Source of the DNA: an uncultured bacterium
GTDB taxonomy: Bacteria > Myxococcota_A > Bradymonadia > Bradymonadales > Bradymonadaceae
Direction of reading: 5' to 3'
DNA: 38,476 nt
Assembly (NCBI GenBank): GCA_937981985.1
Contig: CALJNB010000073.1
Coordinates: forward strand, 1-38,476
A model generated the notes under the pieces. It had not been told where the DNA came from and ran no database searches. It worked only from the letters and a program-made list of their open reading frames with translations. The translations under genes and the position numbers were made by a program. Positions 25,001 through 32,809 of this stretch are shown in pieces; the first letter of the stretch is position 1; each line of letters starts with the position of its first letter.

Positions 25001-26092
25001 ATGTTAGATTTCGAAAAAACAGATAGCTACGATTACGTTCTTCCCGAATCGTTGATTGCCACCCATCCCAGCTCTGAGCGAGGAGAGTCTCGGCTACTCA
25101 AAAGTCCTAAGGAGTTGTCAGAGCATATTTCTCATCATTCGTTCAACGACCTTGGCGAACTCTTAAGACCGAATGACCTTCTTGTTTTTAACGATACTCG
25201 TGTGGTCCTAGCGCGGCTCCAGGCGAGAAAAACGACTGGCGGTGCGGTGGAGCTTTTTGTGCTCAATCCGATTTCGCCAAGTAGTTGGTCGGAATCGGCG
25301 AGCGATGGCGTCCTCAAATTTCGATGTATGACAAAGTCGTCCAAACGCGTTCGCGAAGGTGTCTTAGACGTGCTTGGCTTCGGTGAAGTTAGTGTTGTGG
25401 AAGTTGCACCGGGTGCGTGCACGATACAGCTGAATTTCCAGAATTCTCTAGAAGATTTTTTGAGCCAATTTGGTCAAATTCCGCTGCCGCCTTATATTGT
25501 AAAGCGTAGAAAAGAAGAATCTTTTGACGCTTATGAAGATGCGGACTTACAACGCTACCAAACCGTTTTTGCAAAAGAAGCTGGAGCAGTCGCCGCGCCC
25601 ACTGCGGGTCTTCATTTTGATGAAGCAGGAATCAAGAAATTGAAATCTAGGGGTATTCGATTTGCAAACTTAACCCTTCACGTCGGTGTGGGGACGTTTA
25701 AACCGGTGACTTGTGATGATTTAAATGACCACCCCATGCACACTGAGCATTATGAGATATCCAAGGATTTAGAAGTCGCAATCGAGCAAGCTCGAAAAGA
25801 GGGGGGGCGCATTATCGCGATCGGTACAACTTCAGCCCGCGCTTTGGAAAGCGAAGGGAGAAAGGAAGTGCCTTTTGTTCCCGGATCCTATGAAACCGAT
25901 ATTTTCATACGACCCGGTTTTGACTGGCAGGTTTGTGACGGATTATTGACTAATTTTCACCTGCCGAAGTCTACTTTATTGGCGTTGGTCTATTCGCTTG
26001 GGGGCCCTGAACGAATTATCGACGCTTACCGAGAGGCTATCGAGGAGAAATACCGTTTTTATTCCTACGGTGACGCGATGCTTATTCTCTGA
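25001..26092 (+). CDS. queA: S-adenosylmethionine:tRNA ribosyltransferase-isomerase QueA
   Basis: A full-length 363-residue enzyme that adds the cyclopentenediol precursor (epoxyqueuosine) to 7-aminomethyl-7-deazaguanine in tRNA, using the ribosyl part of SAM. Family motifs run throughout: DYVLPESLIATHPSSERGESRLL, LLVFNDTRVVLARLQARKTTGG, GQIPLPPYI, ERYQTVFAKEAGAVAAPTAGLHF (here RYQTVFAK...), LHVGVGTFKPV, HTEHYEIS, IGTTSARALES, TDIFIRPGF and LTNFHLPKSTLLALVYSLGG. The start ATG fits the family N-terminus. The gene is followed after 12 bases by tgt, the classic queuosine pair, so the two are co-transcribed. An inverted repeat sits across the presumed ribosome-binding region. No preQ1 riboswitch is recognised. 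Confidence 0.98.
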   Translation: MLDFEKTDSYDYVLPESLIATHPSSERGESRLLKSPKELSEHISHHSFNDLGELLRPNDLLVFNDTRVVLARLQARKTTGGAVELFVLNPISPSSWSESASDGVLKFRCMTKSSKRVREGVLDVLGFGEVSVVEVAPGACTIQLNFQNSLEDFLSQFGQIPLPPYIVKRRKEESFDAYEDADLQRYQTVFAKEAGAVAAPTAGLHFDEAGIKKLKSRGIRFANLTLHVGVGTFKPVTCDDLNDHPMHTEHYEISKDLEVAIEQARKEGGRIIAIGTTSARALESEGRKEVPFVPGSYETDIFIRPGFDWQVCDGLLTNFHLPKSTLLALVYSLGGPERIIDAYREAIEEKYRFYSYGDAMLIL

Positions 26093-26104
26093 TATCGGGA
26101 ACCC

Positions 26105-27244
26105 ATGAATGAACTTGTAGAATGTAAAACCTTTTCGTTTGAGCTTCAAAATTGCGATGGTGCTGCGCGTGCCGGTCGGATTAAAACCAGAAACGGTGAA
26201 ATTCAGACGCCAATCTTTATGCCTGTTGGAACCCTGGGGACAGTGAAGTCAATGACGCCCGAAGAATTGGTTCGTTTTAACACCCAAATCATTCTTGGGA
26301 ATACCTACCACCTATATATCCGACCTGGTTTGGATGTGATAGAGGCTCATGGCGGACTCCATAAAATGATGAATTGGGATAAGCCGATTTTAACAGACTC
26401 CGGTGGCTTTCAAGTATTCAGTCTCAAAGATCTTAGAAAAATCGAAGAGGACGGTGTCACCTTTCAAGACCACATTGATGGATCTAAACACTTTTTCTCG
26501 CCGGAAAAAGTTATCGAGATTCAAGAGGTCTTGGGTAGTGATATCATGATGGTATTTGACGAATGCCCGCCGCATGACGCACCTATGGATTACTTGCAAA
26601 AGAGTATTGATCGGACCACGCGATGGGAAGAGCGGTGCTTGAAGGCAAGGACGCGCGATGATTGTGCTCTTTTTGGAATTATCCAGGGGGCAACAGATCC
26701 AGCGTTGCGTCGCCAGCACGCGCAGACGCTTCGTTCTTTTGATTTTGATGGTTTTGCGATAGGCGGTCTTTCGGTCGGGGAAGATGCGCCATCGATGTAT
26801 TCTACAGTTGAAGCCACGACCCCAGAGATGCCATCTGACAAGCCGCGGTATCTGATGGGCGTTGGAAAGCCGGAGAACTTGATTGAAAATATAGCCCGTG
26901 GCGTGGATATGTTTGATTGCGTTCTTCCGAGTCGCAATGGACGTAACGGGCAATGCTTAACCCACTCTGGCGTCGTAAATATTCGAAATGCCCAACATCG
27001 TCTTTCGCTTGATCCGATTGATGCAGATTGTAATTGTTATGCCTGCACACACTATACCCGGTCTTATATTCGTCACTTGTTCAAATCCAAGGAAATCCTG
27101 GCGGCTCGTTTGTGCACTTGGCATAATCTGGCTTATTATTTGAAGCTTATGGAATCTGCTCGCGAATCGATTTTGGAAAATAGATTTGCCGCGTTCCGAA
27201 AGAGTTTCTACGACAAGCGCAGCCAAGCAGTGCCGATGTTATGA
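26105..27244 (+). CDS. tgt: tRNA-guanine transglycosylase Tgt
   Basis: A 379-residue bacterial Tgt that exchanges guanine 34 of GUN-anticodon tRNAs for preQ1. The base-binding acid Asp98 is in ILTDSGGFQVFSL, the nucleophile Asp271 is in VDMFDCVLPSRNGRNG, and the zinc site has Cys309, Cys311, Cys314 and His340 (DADCNCYACTHYTRSYIRHL then CTWHNL). FAIGGLSVGE and the LMGVGKPENLIENI stretch are also standard. Length matches bacterial Tgt, not archaeal or the queuine-using eukaryal type. Together with queA it makes queuosine. A GGGA site precedes the ATG. The common downstream neighbours yajC-secD are absent; the next gene is an envelope lipoprotein with its own promoter. Confidence 0.98.
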   Translation: MNELVECKTFSFELQNCDGAARAGRIKTRNGEIQTPIFMPVGTLGTVKSMTPEELVRFNTQIILGNTYHLYIRPGLDVIEAHGGLHKMMNWDKPILTDSGGFQVFSLKDLRKIEEDGVTFQDHIDGSKHFFSPEKVIEIQEVLGSDIMMVFDECPPHDAPMDYLQKSIDRTTRWEERCLKARTRDDCALFGIIQGATDPALRRQHAQTLRSFDFDGFAIGGLSVGEDAPSMYSTVEATTPEMPSDKPRYLMGVGKPENLIENIARGVDMFDCVLPSRNGRNGQCLTHSGVVNIRNAQHRLSLDPIDADCNCYACTHYTRSYIRHLFKSKEILAARLCTWHNLAYYLKLMESARESILENRFAAFRKSFYDKRSQAVPML

Positions 27245-27267
27245 TGGGAAGCTTTTCAGCCCTTCTC

Positions 27268-27295
27268 TTGATTGGTATTGGCTTCGGTGTATAAT
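27268..27295 (+). promoter_or_regulatory. Sigma70-type promoter for the large lipoprotein gene
   Basis: TTGATT (27268-27273), 16 bases, then a perfect TATAAT (27290-27295), about 41 bases before the ATG of the next gene. AAGGAG lies 6 bases before that ATG. Good match to the housekeeping promoter pattern. Confidence 0.65.
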
Positions 27296-27336
27296 TAAGA
27301 TTACGATATTTTTTACGTGAATATAAGGAGTTTCGA

Positions 27337-29319
27337 ATGCGCATATTGCGATTTTCGGTTTTGGTTTTAGTCTTAGGTTTTGCGTCAGCTTGTTCAGACG
27401 GCGAGGTCACGACCGATAATAATAGACCCGACAATGGGAAAGAGATTCCGGAAGGGGCGAAGTTAGAACACACGATGCCATGTTCGACGAATTACCCAAT
27501 CTGCGCACGAGATTTGCCCTACGGGTCCGATGGCCCACTGAAAGTTAGACTCGTTGCGGCGGACGGAAGTCCAATTGAAGGGGCTGTCGTGAACTACGCA
27601 CTGGAAGATCCGACAGGAACCGGTTCTTCGTTAAGTTCAGCCCAATCGGGAACGGCTTCAGATGGCTCTGCGCAGGTGGAGCTTCGGACGGCTACTACTG
27701 GCGGAACGGTTGAAGTCGTCGTCAGTGCAGGCGGGAGTGCTACCACCATTGATCCAATTAAATTCACTGTAGCGATCAATGCGAAGGGCGCATCAAGCTA
27801 TAAAGTTTTGTTCAATCATCGCGGAACAGCCGATCTCAGAGACGTTAAGGTCCGTGCATTCCCGGGTAATATTACCTGTGCTGAAGTGAAGGCCGATTAT
27901 TTAAGAGAAAGCACTCCGGGACAGACCCCTATGTTGACGGCTTCAACACAGGCTCAAGGAGAAGGTGCGGCCGATGGAACCCTACCGATCGTGGTCATTC
28001 CAAATGTTGAAAACGGTACTTCGTATACGATTGAAGCACGCGGAAAATCGCGTTCAAATCCAGAAGTCGAGGCCGCGTTTGGTTGTAAGGATGGAAATCC
28101 CGCAGTTGAAAACGGACAGTCTGTGGATGTGCTTCTTGATTTGGATGATAATCTCCCGAAGGTTGGAGGAACCTACGACGTAAACCACACCTTTAATATC
28201 GTTGGGGCCGTTTGTCCTCCGGGTGGGGGTGGTGTTCTTCCAGGCGGCGTTTGTACGGCTATTGAATTAATTGGACGTTTGGCAACTGATCCTGCTTCGT
28301 TTTTCGTCGGTGAATCTGGTGGGACGGATACTGGAATCCTGGGACTAATAGTTGATTTCCTTCCGGACAGTTTGAGTTCGTTCAAAGAGACCATTCAAGA
28401 TTTCCTTGGGAATGGATTCATCAATGATGTTATTCGTGACCAGCTTAACGATTTTTTCAAAGACTGGATTGAAAATAATGGGCCGGCGTGGCTTAACAGT
28501 GCATCGAATATTTCGGCTGATATTTTTGAGACCTTGAAAGAATTCAGGGTCGGCGGAACGATGCGAATCGTCAGCGAGCCTACCCTGGCGGTCGATAGTG
28601 CAGGCAACTTTGTTGGAACACTTTCTGGAGATAACAAGCAAGTTTGGAACAAGATTACGGTATTGTGGCGAGGAAATTGCGCTGATGGTGATATGGCATG
28701 CCGCAATAGAACCTTTGATTCCAATGACTTGAATTCAGGCAATGTGGTCGAAGGATTTTTCACTGGTTCTGTGGTTCCGGTCACTGACGAACGTGGGGGA
28801 TATGCGTTAGTTATTGATCAACATACTCTTACTTTAAATTATGGTGTTCTCATCCTCGGTATTGTGGAGAACGTTATTCTTCCGTCCACTTTTGGCGATC
28901 CAAATATCACATCGATAGATGCTGCCATTGAGAAGCTCATAACAGGTCTTTTTGCTGGAAACGGAACTGCATGTGAGAAATTGGCGGCAAAGGTTGGCAC
29001 CGGTGAAGCGATTGTTCAGAGTCTCTGCGAAGCGATGCTCGATAAAGCCAGCGACGGAATTCGTTCTTATTTCACGGAAAAACTAACTGTTGAGGGTGCT
29101 GATAATCTTCTCATTGGAACACCGGCAGGTAACCCGTGTAAGATTAACGAACCTGAGACTTACGTTCCGGATTGGACAGGCAAGCCTTTACCATACGGTG
29201 AGACTCTTGGAACTGAAGCTACTGAGGAGTGCGAATGGGAGATGAAGATTAAAGTCGGTAGTACCACAATTGTTGCGCCGTCCACCTTCCACGGAACTCG
29301 CAGCGCATTCTTGCGTTAG
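27337..29319 (+). CDS. Large surface lipoprotein with Ig-like domain
   Basis: A 660-residue predicted lipoprotein: lipobox ASAC with Cys19, then an Asp/Asn-rich linker. Residues about 67-148 have the look of an Ig-like (Big_1/invasin type) fold: VRLVAADGSPIEGAVVNYAL, then GTASDGSAQVELRTATTGG and VEVVVSAGG. Residues about 155-270 form a second beta domain (YKVLFNHRGTADLRDVKV, YTIEARGKS). The 300-470 region mixes amphipathic helical stretches (SLSSFKETIQDFLGNGFIND, FFKDWIENNGPAWLN) with beta segments. Several CxxxC-like pairs suggest disulfides. I recognise no enzymatic motif. It stands alone, with a strong promoter and ribosome site before it and a clear terminator after, so it is probably well expressed. 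Likely an outer-membrane or surface protein of the lineage. Confidence 0.75.
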   Translation: MRILRFSVLVLVLGFASACSDGEVTTDNNRPDNGKEIPEGAKLEHTMPCSTNYPICARDLPYGSDGPLKVRLVAADGSPIEGAVVNYALEDPTGTGSSLSSAQSGTASDGSAQVELRTATTGGTVEVVVSAGGSATTIDPIKFTVAINAKGASSYKVLFNHRGTADLRDVKVRAFPGNITCAEVKADYLRESTPGQTPMLTASTQAQGEGAADGTLPIVVIPNVENGTSYTIEARGKSRSNPEVEAAFGCKDGNPAVENGQSVDVLLDLDDNLPKVGGTYDVNHTFNIVGAVCPPGGGGVLPGGVCTAIELIGRLATDPASFFVGESGGTDTGILGLIVDFLPDSLSSFKETIQDFLGNGFINDVIRDQLNDFFKDWIENNGPAWLNSASNISADIFETLKEFRVGGTMRIVSEPTLAVDSAGNFVGTLSGDNKQVWNKITVLWRGNCADGDMACRNRTFDSNDLNSGNVVEGFFTGSVVPVTDERGGYALVIDQHTLTLNYGVLILGIVENVILPSTFGDPNITSIDAAIEKLITGLFAGNGTACEKLAAKVGTGEAIVQSLCEAMLDKASDGIRSYFTEKLTVEGADNLLIGTPAGNPCKINEPETYVPDWTGKPLPYGETLGTEATEECEWEMKIKVGSTTIVAPSTFHGTRSAFLR

Positions 29320-29341
29320 ATTTCGCTTATAAATGATTTGA

Positions 29342-29367
29342 GGCTATCCTTATGGGTAGCCTTTTTT
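29342..29367 (+). terminator. Intrinsic terminator after the large lipoprotein gene
   Basis: GGCTATCC-TTAT-GGGTAGCC followed by TTTTTT: an 8-pair stem (one G-T wobble), a 4-base loop and a 6-base T-run, about 22 bases after the stop. Confidence 0.88.
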
Positions 29368-29825
29368 GTTAAAAACCTAATTTTCGTCAGAATTTAGGCG
29401 AGCAACGGCAGGTGGGAATTTTTTTTGCAGATCTGGGGTGGGAAATTGGGGTTTCGCTGGTTGCCGACACAAAAGGATAAGATCCGCCGTTGTCGTATCG
29501 GCCAAAACGTCAGGTTAAGGTAGGTAAGAAACAATAAATTATTTCAAACTTATACCAACGAAACTATTTTAGAGAAAAAGTTAACAAGTTAACGCTTTGT
29601 CTACCTAGGCTTTAATGCAACCAGTGTGCCAAGTTTTTTCGCGTTTGGATTTTTTACAAACCTAGTGGAATCAAGCGATTTCGAAGACTTAATTTTTCGG
29701 AATCAAAATGGCTATCGAAGTGACGACTACTCTAGTTGCCATTTCTTAAGAAAGTGGACTCATTACTAGCCCTTTCATTGTACTTTCTGTTTGAAAAAGC
29801 ACTGGATTTTCATTATCACACATCC
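29368..29825. other. Intergenic region of about 460 bases without a recognisable gene
   Basis: No open frame here looks coding. The stretch includes an A/T-rich part and a direct GTTAACAAGTTAAC element near 29581-29594, formed by two copies of the palindrome GTTAAC. No tRNA, riboswitch or known small RNA was recognised. It may hold a promoter for the DUF5522-dus pair or an unannotated small RNA. Confidence 0.4.
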
Positions 29826-30056
29826 ATGAACCTTGATTTCGAATCGATACATAGGCAAGCCTGTTTGGGAAAGGAAAGCGGATATATGGATCCAACTTCG
29901 GGTCTTTTCGTGTTGACTTCGTTTTTTCTCAGATCGCGCGGCAACTGTTGTGGGTCGGGTTGTCGGCATTGTCCGTACTCAGAAATTGAACAAGTTGAGG
30001 CGGGTCGCGATGACGTACCGTCTTTCCCTTTCCCAAATACGAAAAATGATAAATAG
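29826..30056 (+). CDS. DUF5522 Cys-rich small protein
   Basis: A 76-residue protein with the conserved DUF5522 signature: YMDPTSGLFVLTSFFLRSRG followed by NCCGSGCRHCPY, giving CC-x-x-x-C-x-x-C, four cysteines in ten residues. The pattern suggests a zinc or iron-sulfur site. The family has no established function that I know of. The start is the ATG at 29826 (MNLDFES), because upstream in-frame residues from 29736 are a hydrophobic run that does not fit the family. No clear ribosome site precedes it. The last 11 bases overlap the next gene (start 30046), so translation may be coupled with the dihydrouridine synthase. A role near tRNA metabolism is a guess from context. Confidence 0.8.
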   Translation: MNLDFESIHRQACLGKESGYMDPTSGLFVLTSFFLRSRGNCCGSGCRHCPYSEIEQVEAGRDDVPSFPFPNTKNDK

Positions 30057-31011
30057 AAAACTATCGATTGCGCCGATGATGCGGCATACCGACCGACATT
30101 TTCGCTATATGTTTCGCAAAATTACTGAGTATACAGTTCTTTACACGGAAATGATTACAGCGATGGCGCTAAAACACGGGGATCGCGAACGATTTCTTCT
30201 GAAAAGTGATTGTGAAAATCCAGTCGTTTGTCAGGTGGGTGGGGATGATGCAGAGTTGCTTGTGGCCGCTGCTAAGTGGATAAAGGCGGCTGGTTATGAT
30301 GCGATAAATCTAAACGTCGGCTGTCCATCGGAACGCGTCCAATCAGGGAGCTTTGGTGCTTGCCTTATGAAGGAACCCGAGCGAGTTCGCGACCTTTTAG
30401 CTGAGGTTCGCGATAGGGTAGATATTCCGGTCACCATTAAACATCGGATTGGGGTTGATGAGTTGGATTCCTACGAACACATGGCAAATTTCGTCGAAAT
30501 TGTTGCCCAGTCAGGCGTCACTAACTTTTCGGTCCACGCTCGTAAGGCATGGCTAAAAGGGTTGTCACCGAAGGAAAATAGGAGTGTTCCACCGATTCGA
30601 TATGACGACGTTTACCGGCTAAAAGCGGATTTCCCGGAGCTTTGGATCGAGATCAATGGTGAGGTGAAAACATGGGATCAGATTGAGGCCCATCTCGAAC
30701 GGGTTGATGCTGTGATGATCGGGCGTGCAGCCGTGGATAACCCAATGTTGTTTATTGAGGCTGATTCGAGATTGATGGATGAGGGTAAACGTCTTTCAAG
30801 AGCACAGATTGTGAGAAGTTGGATTCCTTACATTGAATCAGAACTCGAGAAAGGGATAAAACTTTCAGCTATGACCTGTCATATGATGAATATATTTAAA
30901 GGCGAGAAGGGGGGGAAGATGTGGCGTCGTGAATTATCGAATGCGCATCAGTTTCAGACATCCATGGAGCCTATCTTTCGAGCTGCCGATGCTGTCGGAC
31001 TAGAGCTGTAA
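30046..31011 (+). CDS. dusA: tRNA-dihydrouridine synthase, DusA type
   Basis: A 321-residue FMN-dependent enzyme that reduces uridine in the tRNA D loop. The N-terminus KLSIAPMMRHTDRHFRYMFRKI is the DusA form, followed by LYTEMITAMALKHGD, QVGGDDAELLV and the catalytic-cysteine region INLNVGCPSERVQSGSFGACL. IKHRIGVDELDSYE, FSVHARKAWLKGLSPKENR, EINGEV and VMIGRAAVDNPMLF supply the FMN phosphate and base contacts. The C-terminal helical domain is present. Two starts are possible: the ATG at 30046 used here, or the ATG at 30010, which follows GAGGCGGG and would add 12 residues. Either one overlaps the DUF5522 gene. Substrate positions (U20/U20a in E. coli DusA) are inferred from family. Confidence 0.93.
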   Translation: MINRKLSIAPMMRHTDRHFRYMFRKITEYTVLYTEMITAMALKHGDRERFLLKSDCENPVVCQVGGDDAELLVAAAKWIKAAGYDAINLNVGCPSERVQSGSFGACLMKEPERVRDLLAEVRDRVDIPVTIKHRIGVDELDSYEHMANFVEIVAQSGVTNFSVHARKAWLKGLSPKENRSVPPIRYDDVYRLKADFPELWIEINGEVKTWDQIEAHLERVDAVMIGRAAVDNPMLFIEADSRLMDEGKRLSRAQIVRSWIPYIESELEKGIKLSAMTCHMMNIFKGEKGGKMWRRELSNAHQFQTSMEPIFRAADAVGLEL

Positions 31012-31032
31012 AATACTTGAGGGCTTTGGTAC

Positions 31033-31041
31033 TGTTATAAT
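31033..31041 (+). promoter_or_regulatory. Extended -10 promoter candidate for the lactonase/CAP lipoprotein pair
   Basis: TGTTATAAT contains TG one base before a perfect TATAAT (31036-31041), the extended -10 form, about 35 bases before the ATG at 31076. A good -35 at standard spacing is not evident, which is common for extended -10 promoters. Confidence 0.5.
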
Positions 31042-31075
31042 TATTATTACCTCAGTTACCCCATTCGGAGCGTTC

Positions 31076-32326
31076 ATGTTTAGAAAAAGTGCCCTTATTT
31101 TGATTCCTTTTTTGTGGGCGTGCAACGGCACTGGCTCGATCCAGGAGAACAATAAAAATGACAATAACAATGGAAATACCCCGGATTCGTCAAATATAGA
31201 CAAAGATAAAAAGGATATGGCTGGAGGAGAAAAAGACGCCGCTGATGCTGACGTTGAGCAACCCCTCGACCTGGCTAACGATGGGGACGCCAATTCGGAC
31301 AAAGACGCCAACTCGGATGTTTCGATTCCAACGCCGATCGATGTCAGACTCCTAATTGGGGAAGGTTCCGGAAAGTTATCAACGTGGAACTTCAATCAAG
31401 AAACCCGTCTTCTCACAGCTCTTGATGATGATTCATCAGCACGAAGAATTACTTGGGTGGCAAAACATCCTGATACGGATGTGTTCTACACAACCAGTGA
31501 TCAGACGCTACGCGCCTACTCCATCGATGAAGCGGGGACGATCACATTTCAAACAGATGCGGGTGTAAACCCCGGCGGCACACATGTCGACATAGATAAA
31601 AGCGGAAGGTGGGCAATTATTGCCTCTTATAATGAAGGCAGCGTTGAGGTTGTTTCACTTGATGAGACAACAAAATTACCGGGAAGTAGGGTTCAACTTT
31701 TAGACGATGCTAATTTTTGTATCCGTGCTCATCAAGTTCGAGTTTCAGATGATAATAAGCATGTTTACGTTCCCTGCTTGGGCCACGATCATATTCGTTC
31801 TTTAGAGCTCGATTCTGACACGGGTACTCTGGCAAGAACTACGCCAGGTAGGACGCCAGACGGTGCAGGGCCTCGTCATATGGATTTTCATCCCACGCTC
31901 GATTTCGCTTACGTTCTCAATGAAAATTCGAGTTCGATAACACGATTTGCAATTAATGGTGGCGTTTTATCTAGTCCAGTTACGACGACGACTTTGCCTT
32001 CGGGGACAACGGATTCGAGTGCGAGTTCTGATATTCATATTAGTCAGGATGGTAAATTTTTATACGCGGTTAATCGTCAGCCTCTCCATCAAATTGCGGT
32101 TTTCAAAATTGATGTCGATGGTGGGTTAACGCTTGTTGAACACGTTCCCGGAGAAGGGGAGCATTCACGATCGTTTGCAATTTCGCCTGATGGGAAATCA
32201 CTTCTGATGGGGAACACGAATTCATCAAATTTGGTTATTTTTGAACGCGATCCTAATACGGGGAAACTGACATTCAAGAATAGTATTAATTTAGATGGTG
32301 GTCCGATGTTTGTGGGTTTCTTATGA
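31076..32326 (+). CDS. Lactonase-type beta-propeller lipoprotein (6-phosphogluconolactonase-like fold)
   Basis: A 416-residue predicted lipoprotein (lipobox WAC, Cys16) with a linker of about 75 residues rich in Asn, Asp and Lys. The remainder is a seven-bladed propeller of the lactonase family (the YbhE type). Its marks are GSGKLSTWNFNQETRLLTAL, ITWVAKHPDTDVFYTTSD, GGTHVDIDKSGRWAIIASYNEGSVEV, CIRAHQVRVSDDNKHVYVPCLGHDHI, GAGPRHMDFHPTLDFAYVLNE and SFAISPDGKSLLMGN. The GPRHxxFHP blade motif is diagnostic. Because it is exported and lipid-anchored, a cytosolic pentose-phosphate role is unlikely. It overlaps the CAP-domain gene by ATGA (32323-32326). Confidence 0.85.
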   Translation: MFRKSALILIPFLWACNGTGSIQENNKNDNNNGNTPDSSNIDKDKKDMAGGEKDAADADVEQPLDLANDGDANSDKDANSDVSIPTPIDVRLLIGEGSGKLSTWNFNQETRLLTALDDDSSARRITWVAKHPDTDVFYTTSDQTLRAYSIDEAGTITFQTDAGVNPGGTHVDIDKSGRWAIIASYNEGSVEVVSLDETTKLPGSRVQLLDDANFCIRAHQVRVSDDNKHVYVPCLGHDHIRSLELDSDTGTLARTTPGRTPDGAGPRHMDFHPTLDFAYVLNENSSSITRFAINGGVLSSPVTTTTLPSGTTDSSASSDIHISQDGKFLYAVNRQPLHQIAVFKIDVDGGLTLVEHVPGEGEHSRSFAISPDGKSLLMGNTNSSNLVIFERDPNTGKLTFKNSINLDGGPMFVGFL

Positions 32327-32781
32327 AGGCGCTCTTTGTAATTTTCCTGTTATTCGTGAGCGCATGTGGGGGCGCAGAGGAGACGTTCGAAGAGGACTGT
32401 GATCCAGCGGCCAGCGCAGAAGTATGTCGCGTTTTTGAGATGGTAAATCAGGAGCGTGTCAGCCTCTCGCTCCAGCCTCTTAAATGGGATTCGCTGCTTG
32501 CTGTTTCGGCTGATGCCCATGCAAAGGATATGTCAGATCAGAATTACTTTGATCATACATCTAGAGACGGACGCAACTTTTCTGACCGAGCCAAAGACGC
32601 AGGTTACACAGCTTCACCGACCGGAGAGAATATAGCCTTCGGTCAACAGACTGCGAGTTCTGTTATGGAATCGTGGATGAATTCAGACGGGCATCGTAGT
32701 AATATTCTTTCAGCGAAAAGTAATGAAATTGGGGTTGGGCTCCGGTCGGGTTATTGGGTTCAAGTTTTTGGTTCGCGTTAA
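32323..32781 (+). CDS. CAP-domain (SCP/PR-1-like) lipoprotein
   Basis: A 152-residue small lipoprotein (lipobox SAC, Cys15) with a bacterial CAP domain. The elements are VNQERVSLSLQPLKWDSLLAVSADAHAKDM, NYFDHTSRDGRNFSDRAKDAGY, GENIAFGQQTASSVMESWMNSDGHRSNIL and EIGVGLRSGYWVQVFGSR. The conserved His (FDHTS), Glu (GENIA) and second His (GHRSNIL) of the CAP cavity are present. Bacterial CAP proteins of this kind are secreted or surface-bound with generally unknown function. It is translationally coupled to the lactonase-like lipoprotein. The stop lies 28 bases from the convergent membrane-protein stop, and I see no hairpin there despite a T-run. Confidence 0.9.
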   Translation: MKALFVIFLLFVSACGGAEETFEEDCDPAASAEVCRVFEMVNQERVSLSLQPLKWDSLLAVSADAHAKDMSDQNYFDHTSRDGRNFSDRAKDAGYTASPTGENIAFGQQTASSVMESWMNSDGHRSNILSAKSNEIGVGLRSGYWVQVFGSR

Positions 32782-32809
32782 TTTTTTTTGTTATGAACGC
32801 TTCATTAAT

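Noticed and set aside
26390..26953. A 187-codon frame antisense to tgt.
   Set aside because: Shadow of a strongly conserved gene; its sequence is low in recognisable motifs and basic, as expected from reverse-frame translation.
31000..31395. 131-codon antisense frame over the lactonase lipoprotein start.
   Set aside because: It is Ser-rich because it is the complement of the Asp/Asn-rich linker; no start signal or homology.
32782..32800. T-run between the CAP and Gcr-family genes as a terminator.
   Set aside because: No stable stem precedes it on either strand.
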